This document shows, piece after piece, positions 1 through 6,906 of a DNA stretch of 35,253 nt. The DNA is from Oscillospiraceae bacterium (lineage in GTDB: Bacteria > Bacillota > Clostridia > Oscillospirales > Acutalibacteraceae). The stretch is taken from the NCBI GenBank assembly GCA_031270605.1, contig JAISXG010000017.1:1-35253 (forward strand), given 5' to 3'. The translations under genes and the position numbers were made by a program. Numbering within the stretch: position 1 is the stretch's first letter; every line of letters starts with the position of its first letter. Below the pieces are notes generated by a model. It had not been told where the DNA came from and did no database searches. It saw nothing but the letters and a program-made list of their open reading frames with translations.

Positions 1-503
1 CGGGGGATGTCTTTTAAAAGATAATTTCTTTGCAGCAGGACTTTATTATATTCCGTCAGCGCCCTGGCATAGCGCCTGCTGAGCTGCCCCAGCGCGGTGT
101 CAATAAATTTTCGCCGTTCAGAGGGCCCCGCCTGCACAAGGGAAAGGTGCGCCGGCGAAAACACCACGGCCAAAAACTCGCCCATGAGCCGCGCAGGCGA
201 CTGCAACCCTACGCCGTTTAAAGAAGCGCGGCGGTTCATCTCAATGACGATACTTGCGTTTTGGTCGCGCCCGAAGGCGTTAAAATCCATGTCAAGCCTT
301 GCGAAGCTCTGCCCAAACCCCACAAGCTCCGTGTCTTTTGTGCCGCGAAAGCTTTTGCAGCCCGTAAACAACCAGATTCCCTCAAGCAAATTGGTTTTGC
401 CTTGGGCATTGTCGCCATGCACGACATTGATGCCGTCTGACGGAACAATTTCAATATTTTCAATGTTTCGGTAGCCTTGCAGGGTCAATTTATTCACTTT
501 CAT
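1..503 (-). CDS. recF: RecF, DNA replication/repair ATPase (N-terminal part, cut by window edge)
   Basis: RecF is an SMC-like ABC ATPase that loads RecA at gaps with RecO and RecR. The visible 167 codons begin MKVNKLTLQGYRNIEN, a typical RecF opening. The Walker A motif GDNAQGKTN lies at residues 30-38, followed by LLEGIWLFTGCKSFRG, and later a stretch with FSPAHLSLVQAGPSERRKFID, which is characteristic of the family. The ATG at 503 was chosen because it starts exactly at the conserved N terminus. It lies 12 nt after the stop of the S4-domain gene, so the two are very likely cotranscribed in the usual dnaA-dnaN-rlbA-recF order. The C-terminal half, with the ABC signature and Walker B, lies beyond base 1. 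Nothing visible suggests damage. Confidence 0.96.
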   Translation of the reverse strand, partial: MKVNKLTLQGYRNIENIEIVPSDGINVVHGDNAQGKTNLLEGIWLFTGCKSFRGTKDTELVGFGQSFARLDMDFNAFGRDQNASIVIEMNRRASLNGVGLQSPARLMGEFLAVVFSPAHLSLVQAGPSERRKFIDTALGQLSRRYARALTEYNKVLLQRNYLLKDIP

Positions 504-515
504 TCGGAATCTCCA

Positions 516-803
516 TCACTGTCCGTCGGCGGCCTTGAGCACAAAAATCTGCCTGCCAAACTCCAGCCTGTCGCCCGGGCGCAGTTTTTTACCCCGCTGG
601 GTGCAAACCTCGCCGTTGACGCGAATTTCGCCGTTCTGCACAAGGATTTTCGCATGGCCTCCCGTTTGCGCAATGTCGGCAAGCTTCAGGGCGGAATCCA
701 GCTTGATAAATTCAGACGAGATTTTCAGCTCGCGCACGTCCATTTGGGCGGCTTTGGCCTTCACTTTAATGATTCTCTTTGGCCTTGCTTTGCCGTCATT
801 CAT
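516..803 (-). CDS. rlbA: S4-domain RNA-binding protein, RlbA/YaaA family
   Basis: This is a 95-residue protein with one S4 RNA-binding domain, of the YaaA/RlbA type found between dnaN and recF in Bacillota. The S4 core occupies about residues 27-92: IKLDSALKLADIAQTGGHAK, then a glycine-containing turn in VQNGEIRVNGEVCTQRGKKL and RPGDRLEFG. B. subtilis YaaA is about 71 residues. The extra ~20 residues here are a basic N-terminal extension rich in Lys and Arg. The ATG at 803 has AAAGGA 10 nt upstream, whereas the internal Met at residue 21 has no good ribosome binding site, so the long form is preferred. It sits 24 nt after dnaN and 12 nt before recF. Family members are linked to ribosome or 50S function, but the exact role is not settled. 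Confidence 0.9.
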   Translation of the reverse strand: MNDGKARPKRIIKVKAKAAQMDVRELKISSEFIKLDSALKLADIAQTGGHAKILVQNGEIRVNGEVCTQRGKKLRPGDRLEFGRQIFVLKAADGQ

Positions 804-827
804 AGAAAAGACATCCTTTAAAAAAAA

Positions 828-1937
828 TCAATCCTCATTGCGCAGCCTTGCGGGCAGCACAAGAAAAATAAAACCGTCGCCCTGGGGGGGCGTGATGATC
901 ACGGGGGAAAGGGGGCCTGAAAGCTTGATGCTCACTTCGTCTGTGTCGGCCGCGCGCAGCGCGTCAAGCAAAAAACGGTTGTTAAAACCGATTTCGATAC
1001 GCTCACCCTCCATAGTCGCGCTGATTTTGTCATTCGCGACGCCGACGGTCGTCGAGCAGGAAAAACGGATGGAATCATTGTCAAACACACATTTCATCGG
1101 AATTTTAAACTTTTCGGTGATCACAAGCGAGATGCGCTCAATACTTTCGATCAACTCTCTTGTCCGCACCTTAACGGTGGCGCTGTGATGCTCGGGAACG
1201 GCCGATTTATAATTTAAAAAGTCGCCCTCAAGCAGCCGTGACACAATATTATAGCCGTTGATGCTGAAAACAATGTGGCGTTTGCCCAAAGAAAGAGAGA
1301 TCAAACCGTTTTCGTCATTGATGAATTTGATGACCTCTGAAAGCGTTTTTGCCGGAACAATAAAAGAAATGGATTCGCCCTGATAATCGATCCGCTCCCT
1401 GCGGATCGCAAGACGGTAGCCGTCGAGAGCGATGAGCTTCATTTCGCCGCTTTCAATTTCAAACTTCACACCCTTGTGCACCATTTTGCTGTCGTCAACA
1501 GAAACGGCAAAAATAGTCTGGCGAATCATGTCCCTCAAAAGGCACTGGGGCAAAACGACAGGGACCCCGCCCATCACAATGGGCATGTCGGGGAATTCGG
1601 AGGCAGGAAAGCCGATCAACGAAAATTCTGTTTCTTTGCATTTGATCGTGCAAATATGCTTATCATCCGCTTCAATGGAAACAGGGGCCTTTGGAAGATG
1701 TCTTAAAATCTCACACAATGTTTTTGCGTTGAGAAGAATGCCGCCCTCCCGCTCCACGGTCGCGTCCACGACCGTGTTGATGCCCATTTCAAGGTCATAA
1801 CCGCTCAGCTCCACGCCATGCTCGTTTGTTTGCAGCATAATGCATTCCAGTGTGGGCAGTGTGGATTTTTGCGCCGCCGCGCGTTGCACGTTCAGGCAGG
1901 CCTCTGCAAGGCTTGCCGCGTTGCAATTAATTTTCAT
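828..1937 (-). CDS. dnaN: DNA polymerase III beta subunit (sliding clamp)
   Basis: DnaN forms the ring-shaped dimer that tethers polymerase III and recruits other replication and repair proteins through its hydrophobic cleft. The product is 369 residues, close to the usual ~366-378. Family features include the start MKINCNAASLAEACLNVQRA, GGILLNAKTLCEILR in domain I, FVVPAKTL-type sequence (here FIVPAKTLSEVIKF) in domain II, and a C-terminal end near PVIITPPQGDGFIFLVLPARL. An in-frame Met seven codons upstream exists. The ATG at 1937 is preferred because AAAGGA lies 10 nt before it and the sequence starts at the conserved MKI. A good promoter lies about 70 nt upstream, so dnaN can be transcribed independently of dnaA as well as with it. 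Confidence 0.97.
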   Translation of the reverse strand: MKINCNAASLAEACLNVQRAAAQKSTLPTLECIMLQTNEHGVELSGYDLEMGINTVVDATVEREGGILLNAKTLCEILRHLPKAPVSIEADDKHICTIKCKETEFSLIGFPASEFPDMPIVMGGVPVVLPQCLLRDMIRQTIFAVSVDDSKMVHKGVKFEIESGEMKLIALDGYRLAIRRERIDYQGESISFIVPAKTLSEVIKFINDENGLISLSLGKRHIVFSINGYNIVSRLLEGDFLNYKSAVPEHHSATVKVRTRELIESIERISLVITEKFKIPMKCVFDNDSIRFSCSTTVGVANDKISATMEGERIEIGFNNRFLLDALRAADTDEVSIKLSGPLSPVIITPPQGDGFIFLVLPARLRNED

Positions 1938-2006
1938 AAACCATCCGTCCTTTCGCAAACGCCTTTTGCCGGGAATCTGTCAATTGATGATAAAATCAAT
2001 TAAAAT

Positions 2007-2035
2007 ACTATAGTCGTATTCATAGGGGATGCCAA
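2007..2035 (-). promoter_or_regulatory. Candidate sigma-A promoter for dnaN-rlbA-recF
   Basis: On the minus strand the sequence reads TTGGCA, a 17-nt spacer, then TATAGT, about 70 nt upstream of the dnaN start. One DnaA-box-like copy (GTTTCAACA, 2038-2046) abuts the -35 element, a position where DnaA could influence dnaN transcription. A short inverted repeat (AATTGAT/ATCAATT, 1982-2001) lies in the predicted leader. Confidence 0.7.
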
Positions 2036-2037
2036 AA

Positions 2038-2193
2038 TGTTGAAACAAAGAAACAGCGTAATAGTATCAATGTTTTTTTTTAAAATGGAGCTGTTAAAAA
2101 AACGGTTGCCGGTGTTGAGGTTTTTTTTCTTATTTTTAATCAACGTTTATATGTTGAAAACCGGGATGTTGAAAACTGAAAAGATGTTGAAAG
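2038..2193 (-). other. Candidate oriC: cluster of DnaA-box-like TTTTCAACA repeats in the dnaA-dnaN gap
   Basis: Read in the dnaA-to-dnaN direction, the 264-bp gap carries CTTTCAACA (2185-2193), TTTTCAACA (2167-2175), TTTTCAACA (2152-2160), a weaker ACCTCAACA (2113-2121) and GTTTCAACA (2038-2046), all in the same orientation. Two starts are spaced 15 and 18 bp. They differ from the consensus DnaA box TTATCCACA at the same two positions (A3 to T, C6 to A). Next to the innermost copy is an AT-rich tract (2121-2141) that reads TAA AAA TAA GAA on the minus strand, resembling a DnaA-trio unwinding element. I found no consensus DnaA box in this gap or upstream of dnaA. The oriC role is inferred from position and repeats. 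Confidence 0.65.
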
Positions 2194-2222
2194 ATTTTTA
2201 GCCGGAAAGGGGAGAGCGCAAC

Positions 2223-3539
2223 CTATATTTGCGAGTCCTGCACGTTTTTGATCAGGTCATACACCGTGTTTTTCAGCATCGCGTCCTCAGAGATTTTTTT
2301 CTCAATAATCGAGGTGGAATAGATAACGGTCGAATAGTTCTTGCCGCCGAAAAAGTCGCCGATGGACTGGAGCGTGAGGTCTGTCGTTTCGCGGATGATA
2401 TACATTGAAACCTGCCGCGCAAGCGAAACGACCGCCGTTTTTTTGTCTGACTTAATGTCGTCCGCAGAGATGCCGTAAAATTTAGCCACATGCTCAATGA
2501 TATTGTCCGTCTGCACAGAAATCGGCTGGCTGCTGGTTTGAATGTCTTTGATAATGTCCTGCGCAAGCTCGACCGAGGGCTCAATGCCGTTGAGCACAAG
2601 GTTTGCCGAGAGGCGCTTGACCGTGCCCTCAAGCTGGCGGATGTTGGTTTTGAGCTTGTCCGCAATATATTCCACAACGTCGTCCGGCAAAGTGAGGCTG
2701 AGCGTTTTTGCCTTACGCTTGATAATGGCCATGCGCGTGTCAATGTCAGGTGGCTGGATGTCCGCCAAAAGGCCCCATTCAAAGCGGGTGCGCAGGCGGT
2801 CGTCGAGCGTGTCCATCTCCTTGGGCGGGCGGTCAGACGTGAGCACAATCTGTTTGCCTGCCTGGGCAAGGGTGTTGAAGGTGTGAAAAAATTCCTCTTG
2901 GGTTGAAACCTTGTTTTGGATGAACTGAATATCGTCCACCAGCAGCACGTCGACATTGCGGTATTTGTTGTGAAAGGCTGTTGTATTTTTTTCAGCAATA
3001 CATAAAATCAGTTCATTTGTGAAGTTTTCGCCGGTGGTGTAAATGATCTGGCTGTCGGGGTTGCGGGTTTTCATTTCGTTTTCAATCGCCAGCAGCAGAT
3101 GGGTTTTGCCAAGGCCCGAGCGGCCATAAATGAACAGGGGGTTGTATTCCACGCCCGGCACGGTGGCGACGCGGATGCACGCCGCATGGGCAAAACGGTT
3201 TGAAGAACCGACAACGAAAGAATCAAACGTGCATTCCGGCTCGGTTGTGATTCTGGGCGCCTCTTCTGCAAGGTCGTCGGGCAAGCCGGTGTGGTTAATG
3301 ACCTCAACCGTGATATTCACGGGAAATCCGATAACCTCCGTGAATTTTTGTCGCACGAGGTCTTTAAATTTTTCTTCAAATATATTTCGTTTGAAATCGG
3401 TCGTAACGCTGAGAAACACGGTGTCAGACTCAAATTTCACAGCGGTCACAGGCGCGACCCAAAGGTTGTAGGAAACCTCCGTGATCTCTTTGCGGCACAG
3501 CAGCAGGACCTGATTCCATAAATCTAAAAAAGAATCCAT
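2223..3539 (-). CDS. dnaA: Chromosomal replication initiator DnaA, with atypical DNA-reading helix
   Basis: DnaA binds boxes at oriC, forms an ATP-dependent filament and opens the duplex. The product is 438 residues. Domain I is at the N terminus (MDSFLDLWNQVLLLCRKEI...YNLWVAPV) and the linker is short. The AAA+ domain has Walker A GRSGLGKTHLL near residue 139 and Walker B VLLVDDIQF near 197. Domain IV starts near 345. The ATG at 3539 is preceded by GGAGG with a short spacer; the upstream in-frame start is less good. The oddity is in domain IV: residues 399-405 read GKNYSTV where the near-universal motif is GRDHTTV or GRDHSTV. Thus the residues equal to E. coli D433, H434 and T435, which contact bases in the major groove, are Asn, Tyr and Ser. 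The minor-groove Arg (E. coli R399) appears retained in SLARQVSMY. The frame is intact, so this looks functional. Confidence 0.97.
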   Translation of the reverse strand: MDSFLDLWNQVLLLCRKEITEVSYNLWVAPVTAVKFESDTVFLSVTTDFKRNIFEEKFKDLVRQKFTEVIGFPVNITVEVINHTGLPDDLAEEAPRITTEPECTFDSFVVGSSNRFAHAACIRVATVPGVEYNPLFIYGRSGLGKTHLLLAIENEMKTRNPDSQIIYTTGENFTNELILCIAEKNTTAFHNKYRNVDVLLVDDIQFIQNKVSTQEEFFHTFNTLAQAGKQIVLTSDRPPKEMDTLDDRLRTRFEWGLLADIQPPDIDTRMAIIKRKAKTLSLTLPDDVVEYIADKLKTNIRQLEGTVKRLSANLVLNGIEPSVELAQDIIKDIQTSSQPISVQTDNIIEHVAKFYGISADDIKSDKKTAVVSLARQVSMYIIRETTDLTLQSIGDFFGGKNYSTVIYSTSIIEKKISEDAMLKNTVYDLIKNVQDSQI

Positions 3540-3630
3540 GTGAACCTCCACAAGCACACGAAAAATAGAAAAGTTTTGGTTGTTTCAAAAAAGATGAGTT
3601 TTCTGAAAACAGAAAGAACAACACTGTTTT

Positions 3631-3659
3631 ATTATACCATATTTTTTATAAACAAGCAA
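3631..3659 (-). promoter_or_regulatory. Candidate sigma-A promoter for dnaA
   Basis: The minus strand reads TTGCTT, 17 nt, then TATAAT, about 90 nt upstream of the dnaA ATG. The region 3600-3710 is very AT-rich. I saw neither a consensus DnaA box nor a TTTTCAACA-type box near this promoter, so DnaA autoregulation here is not supported by sequence. Confidence 0.75.
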
Positions 3660-3706
3660 TCTCTTTTTCTTTATATTATAATGTATTATATAATAAAGCG
3701 ATAAAA

Positions 3707-3736
3707 GGCCCTTTTCTGTTTTTACAGAAAAGGGCC
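3707..3736 (-). terminator. Intrinsic terminator upstream of dnaA, minus strand
   Basis: A perfect 13-bp stem (GGCCCTTTTCTGT paired with its complement) with a TTTT loop is followed on the minus strand by TTTTATCG. It would stop leftward transcripts from the small peptide gene and clpC before they enter the dnaA promoter region. Confidence 0.75.
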
Positions 3737-3817
3737 AAACGGAGAGACATATGTTTTTGGTTTTTACGTCTGAACAGTTCTTGTCGCATGCTTTTCAATG
3801 CCGAACTTTGAGACTAT

Positions 3818-3840
3818 GGGAGCCGTATGGAACGGCCCCC
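3818..3840. terminator. Hairpin downstream of the 43-residue peptide gene
   Basis: A 9-bp stem (GGGAGCCGT with ACGGCCCCC, one wobble pair) and a 5-nt loop sits 34 nt beyond the small gene's stop codon. The T-rich tail (TTATTTTTA) is on the plus-strand side, so by itself it is a poor minus-strand terminator. It may protect the 3' end of the small mRNA. Confidence 0.3.
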
Positions 3841-3874
3841 CTTATTTTTACATTCATCAACAAAGGTTAATTAC

Positions 3875-4006
3875 TTAGCAGCATCCGCAGTTATTACCAC
3901 AGTTATTGCAACCGCAGTTATTATTGTTGTTGGTGTCGGAGAGCAGGATGATGATGATGATGATAATCAGCCAATTGTTGCCGCTGCCAAAAAGATTATT
4001 ACACAT
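3875..4006 (-). CDS. Small Cys/Asn/Gly-rich peptide with poly-Ile membrane segment (43 aa, uncharacterised)
   Basis: This 43-residue frame begins MCNNLFGSGNNW, continues with L, seven Ile, LL, then SD and an Asn run, and ends CGCNNCGNNCGCC. The start is supported by a near-perfect AAGGAGG 7 nt before the ATG, among the best ribosome binding sites in the window. The middle (about residues 12-22) is hydrophobic enough for one short membrane helix. The tail carries seven Cys in a C-G/N-N rhythm, and there is one more Cys at residue 2. Six of the Ile codons are consecutive ATC, a trinucleotide repeat. I do not recognise a named family. Tiny Cys-rich peptides with an oligo-Ile segment are common in sporulating Clostridia, and a sigma-K-like promoter precedes this one, so a spore-surface role is a reasonable inference but unproven. 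It lies between clpC and dnaA with hairpins on both sides, so it looks monocistronic. Confidence 0.8.
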   Translation of the reverse strand: MCNNLFGSGNNWLIIIIIIILLSDTNNNNNCGCNNCGNNCGCC

Positions 4007-4034
4007 GTGCGTTCCTCCTTTCTTGCTTTCACAG

Positions 4035-4063
4035 TATCATATGAGAAAACAGGAAAAGAGGTT
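4035..4063 (-). promoter_or_regulatory. Candidate mother-cell sigma-K/sigma-E-type promoter for the 43-aa peptide
   Basis: The minus strand reads AACC, 16 nt, then CATATGATA. The known sigma-K pattern is an AC-containing -35 and CATAnnnTA at -10. The element ends about 28 nt upstream of the ATG, a sensible distance. I see no sigma-A promoter in the same interval. Short motifs such as this occur by chance, so support is moderate. Confidence 0.45.
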
Positions 4064-4128
4064 ACTGTTTTTGATTGAAAAGTTTTGGCTGAAAAGGGGC
4101 GCCGGCGGGGCATACTGAAACAATCGAA

Positions 4129-4163
4129 GCCGAGGGCAAAGAGAAAAATCTCTTGCCCGCGGC
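4129..4163 (-). terminator. Terminator hairpin after clpC
   Basis: A roughly 15-bp stem (GCCGCGGGCAAGAGA paired with GCCGAGGGCAAAGAGA on the other strand, one mismatch and one bulge) with an oligo-T loop starts 6 nt beyond the clpC stop. The following minus-strand bases TTCGATTGTTTC are only moderately U-rich. Confidence 0.55.
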
Positions 4164-4169
4164 TGTGTG

Positions 4170-6668
4170 TTATTCTTTTGTTTCGCCGCTTTCTTCAGGT
4201 CGCGGCGCCTCCTTCTCCGCAGGCGGTTCGGCGGGCACAAAGGCGAATGCGCCGTCCCGCACCACGCACGCATAGCTGCCGGTTTTTACGTCGCCTGCAA
4301 GGATCTTTTCAGAAAGGATATCCTCAATCTGCGACTGAATCGCCCTTCTCAGCGGCCGCGCGCCATAGACCTCGTCAAAGCCCGCATCCGCAATTTTTGC
4401 GATAGCTTCGTCGCTGAACGAGAGTTTTATTTCAAGCTCCGCCGTGCGTTCGGCAACAAGGTTGAGCATCTTTCGCGCGATTTCCTGAATGTTTTCTTTT
4501 GTGAGCCTGCCAAAGACGATGATGTCGTCGACGCGGTTCAAAAATTCGGGGCGGAAGGTGTTTTTCAGCTCGCCCATCACGGCGTCCCTGATGCTTGATT
4601 CATTGAGCGGGCCGCTGTTGTCTGTGAACCCGAGGCTTGTGTTGCGCGAAGTGATGAGTTTTGCGCCCACATTCGAGGTCATGATGATGATACAGTTCTT
4701 AAAGCTCACCCTGCGGCCCTGGGCGTCGGTGAGAATGCCATCCTCAAGAATTTGCAGCAGCATGTTGTAGACGTCCGGATGCGCTTTCTCGATTTCGTCA
4801 AACAGCAGCACAGAATAGGGCCTTTTACGGATTTTCTCCGTCAGCTGACCGCCCTCGTCATAGCCCACATAGCCCGGAGGAGAGCCGATAAGCTTTGAAA
4901 CGGTGTGCTTTTCCATATATTCGGACATGTCAAGGCGGATCATGGCGTTTTCTTCGCCGAACATTGACGCAGCCAGGGCTTTGCAGAGTTCTGTTTTGCC
5001 CACGCCCGTGGGGCCGAGGAAGATAAAGGAGCCGACGGGACGTTTGGGGTCTTTTAAGCCCACACGGCCGCGCCTGATGGCCCTTGCGACGGCGCCGACA
5101 GCCTCATTCTGGCCGACGATGCGTTTGTGAAGCTCATCCTCCATGTCAAGCAGGCGGCGGCTCTCTTCAATTGTAAGCTGCCGCACGGGAATGCCCGTCC
5201 ACGAGCAGACAATTTCCGCGATTTCCTGCGCGTTGACCTCCTCTTCGCTGTGGCTGTTCTTTTCGCGCCAGAGGTTCCTTTCTTTTTTCAGCTGTTCTGA
5301 AAGCTTGCCCTCTTCGTCACGCAGGGCGGCGGCGCGCTCAAAATCCTGGGCGTTGACCGCCGCTTCTTTCTCTTGCGAAAGCTCTTTGATTTTGTTTTCG
5401 AGCGCTTTCAGGTCCGGCGGGGCGGTATAAGAACGCAGCCGCACCTTTGACGCCGCTTCGTCGATCAAATCGATGGCCTTATCAGGCAGGAAGCGATCGC
5501 CGATATATCTTGCCGAGAGCTTCACCGCGGCGAGGATCGCGTCGTCTGTGATTTTGACCTTGTGGTGCGCCTCATATTTGTCGCGCAGCCCCTTGAGGAT
5601 TTCAACGGCCTCCTCTTCGGTTGGCTCGCCGACGACCACGGGCTGAAAACGGCGCTCAAGCGCGGCGTCTTTTTCAATGTGCTTGCGGTATTCTTCAAGC
5701 GTCGTCGCGCCGATGACCTGCATGTCGCCCCGTGCAAGCTGGGGCTTGAGGATGTTTGCCGCGTCGATCGCGCCCTCCGCGCTGCCCGCGCCCACGAGAG
5801 TGTGGATTTCGTCGATGAAAAGAATAATATTTTCAGCCGCGATGACCTCTTCGATCGCGTTTTTAATGCGCTCTTCGAAGTCGCCCCTGTATTTTGTGCC
5901 CGCGACCATGCCTGTCAGGTCAAGGGCAAAAATGCGTTTGTCTGTGAGCAGTTCGGGCACCTCGCCCGAAGCGATTTTCAGCGCAAGGCCTTCCGCTATC
6001 GCGGTTTTGCCCACGCCGGGCTCGCCGATGAGGCAGGGGTTGTTTTTGGAGCGGCGGCTGAGAATCTGGATCACGCGCTCAATTTCTTTTTGCCGGCCGA
6101 TGACAGGGTCGATTTTGCCCTGCTTTGCGTAATCCGTCAGGTCCCTGCCGAACTGCTGCAGGGTGCTTGTGCCGGAGCCCCCCGTTTTTTTGCTTTCTCC
6201 GAAACCCCCCTGTTTGCCGAAGGGCGCCGAAGGTTCACCGGATTTGTTTATCTCTGAAACGATCTCCGAGGGCTGCGAGCCGAGCTGGTGCACAAAACGC
6301 GCCGCGCAGCTTTGGTCCTCGCTCAAAATTGCAAGCAGCAAATGCTCTGTGCCCGCAAGCTGCTGCCCCATGCTGCGTGCGAGAGACAGGGCCTTTTCAA
6401 TGATGTGTTTGCAGCGGGGCGTGATGTCGTCGGGCGCAAGCTGGGTGGGGATGCCCACGCCGATTTGCGCTTTGAGCAGCTCTTCTACTTTTGAAAAGTT
6501 TATTTTTTTATTTTCAAGCGCCGTGGCCGCCGGGGTGCCCCTGTCGGAAAGCAGCCCGAGCAGGAGGTGTTCGCTGCCGATATAGGTGTGGCCGTATTTT
6601 TCGGCGAGCGTTACCGCGTGATTGAGCGCCATATTCGCTTTTTCTGTGAATCCGGTGAATTTATACAT
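4170..6668 (-). CDS. clpC: ClpC, AAA+ unfoldase of the ClpCP protease
   Basis: ClpC is the Hsp100 unfoldase that feeds substrates, including those arginine-phosphorylated by McsB, into ClpP. The 832-residue product has the double Clp-N repeat (about 1-145), first AAA+ module with Walker A GEPGVGKTAIAEG near 215 and Walker B IILFIDEIHTLVGAG, a middle domain with UVR-like sequence NAQDFERAAALRDEEGKL near 445, and a second AAA+ module with Walker A GPTGVGKTELCKALA near 550 and VLLFDEIEKAHPDVYN. It is slightly longer than B. subtilis ClpC (810), mainly through a Glu/Pro/Lys-rich C-terminal tail. The ATG at 6668 opens at the conserved MYKFTGFTEKA and has AAAGGA 10 nt upstream. A longer in-frame opening has no support. 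It is the last gene of ctsR-mcsA-mcsB-clpC, 238 nt after mcsB. Confidence 0.97.
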   Translation of the reverse strand: MYKFTGFTEKANMALNHAVTLAEKYGHTYIGSEHLLLGLLSDRGTPAATALENKKINFSKVEELLKAQIGVGIPTQLAPDDITPRCKHIIEKALSLARSMGQQLAGTEHLLLAILSEDQSCAARFVHQLGSQPSEIVSEINKSGEPSAPFGKQGGFGESKKTGGSGTSTLQQFGRDLTDYAKQGKIDPVIGRQKEIERVIQILSRRSKNNPCLIGEPGVGKTAIAEGLALKIASGEVPELLTDKRIFALDLTGMVAGTKYRGDFEERIKNAIEEVIAAENIILFIDEIHTLVGAGSAEGAIDAANILKPQLARGDMQVIGATTLEEYRKHIEKDAALERRFQPVVVGEPTEEEAVEILKGLRDKYEAHHKVKITDDAILAAVKLSARYIGDRFLPDKAIDLIDEAASKVRLRSYTAPPDLKALENKIKELSQEKEAAVNAQDFERAAALRDEEGKLSEQLKKERNLWREKNSHSEEEVNAQEIAEIVCSWTGIPVRQLTIEESRRLLDMEDELHKRIVGQNEAVGAVARAIRRGRVGLKDPKRPVGSFIFLGPTGVGKTELCKALAASMFGEENAMIRLDMSEYMEKHTVSKLIGSPPGYVGYDEGGQLTEKIRKRPYSVLLFDEIEKAHPDVYNMLLQILEDGILTDAQGRRVSFKNCIIIMTSNVGAKLITSRNTSLGFTDNSGPLNESSIRDAVMGELKNTFRPEFLNRVDDIIVFGRLTKENIQEIARKMLNLVAERTAELEIKLSFSDEAIAKIADAGFDEVYGARPLRRAIQSQIEDILSEKILAGDVKTGSYACVVRDGAFAFVPAEPPAEKEAPRPEESGETKE

Positions 6669-6781
6669 AGTAATACCGTCCTTTCGTGAGATCCGGGATG
6701 TTTTGGCACCTTGAAACAAAGGGCAAAACACCCGGATACTTGATAAAACAATAAGTTATTTTTGACTTTAGTAGAGATACA

Positions 6782-6822
6782 GGAAACAAACTTCATAATC
6801 AAAAATCAAAAAGTTTGTTTCC
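6782..6822. repeat. 12-bp perfect inverted repeat in the mcsB-clpC gap
   Basis: GGAAACAAACTT (6782-6793) and its complement (6811-6822) enclose a 17-nt AT-rich spacer. Neither side has a clear T-run, so this is not a standard terminator. A second, smaller hairpin (AATCAGC/GCTGATT) lies at about 6830-6852. The 238-bp gap is long for the inside of an operon, and these elements could be an mRNA processing or attenuation structure or a regulator site. I found no CtsR box here and no convincing sigma-A promoter. Confidence 0.5.
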
Positions 6823-6906
6823 CGAAGATGAATCAGCTGTTTAGGGCTGATTTACTATATGCCTGTTTTTGGCAGTTGAGAATAGTATGAACAGTTTCTT
6901 TTCTTT

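Noticed and set aside
3631-3736. Consensus DnaA boxes upstream of dnaA
   Set aside because: None found. Only AT-rich sequence, a promoter and a terminator are present.
5562-6257. Plus-strand frame of 231 codons antisense to clpC
   Set aside because: Shadow of the codon bias of clpC; no ribosome binding site or domain.
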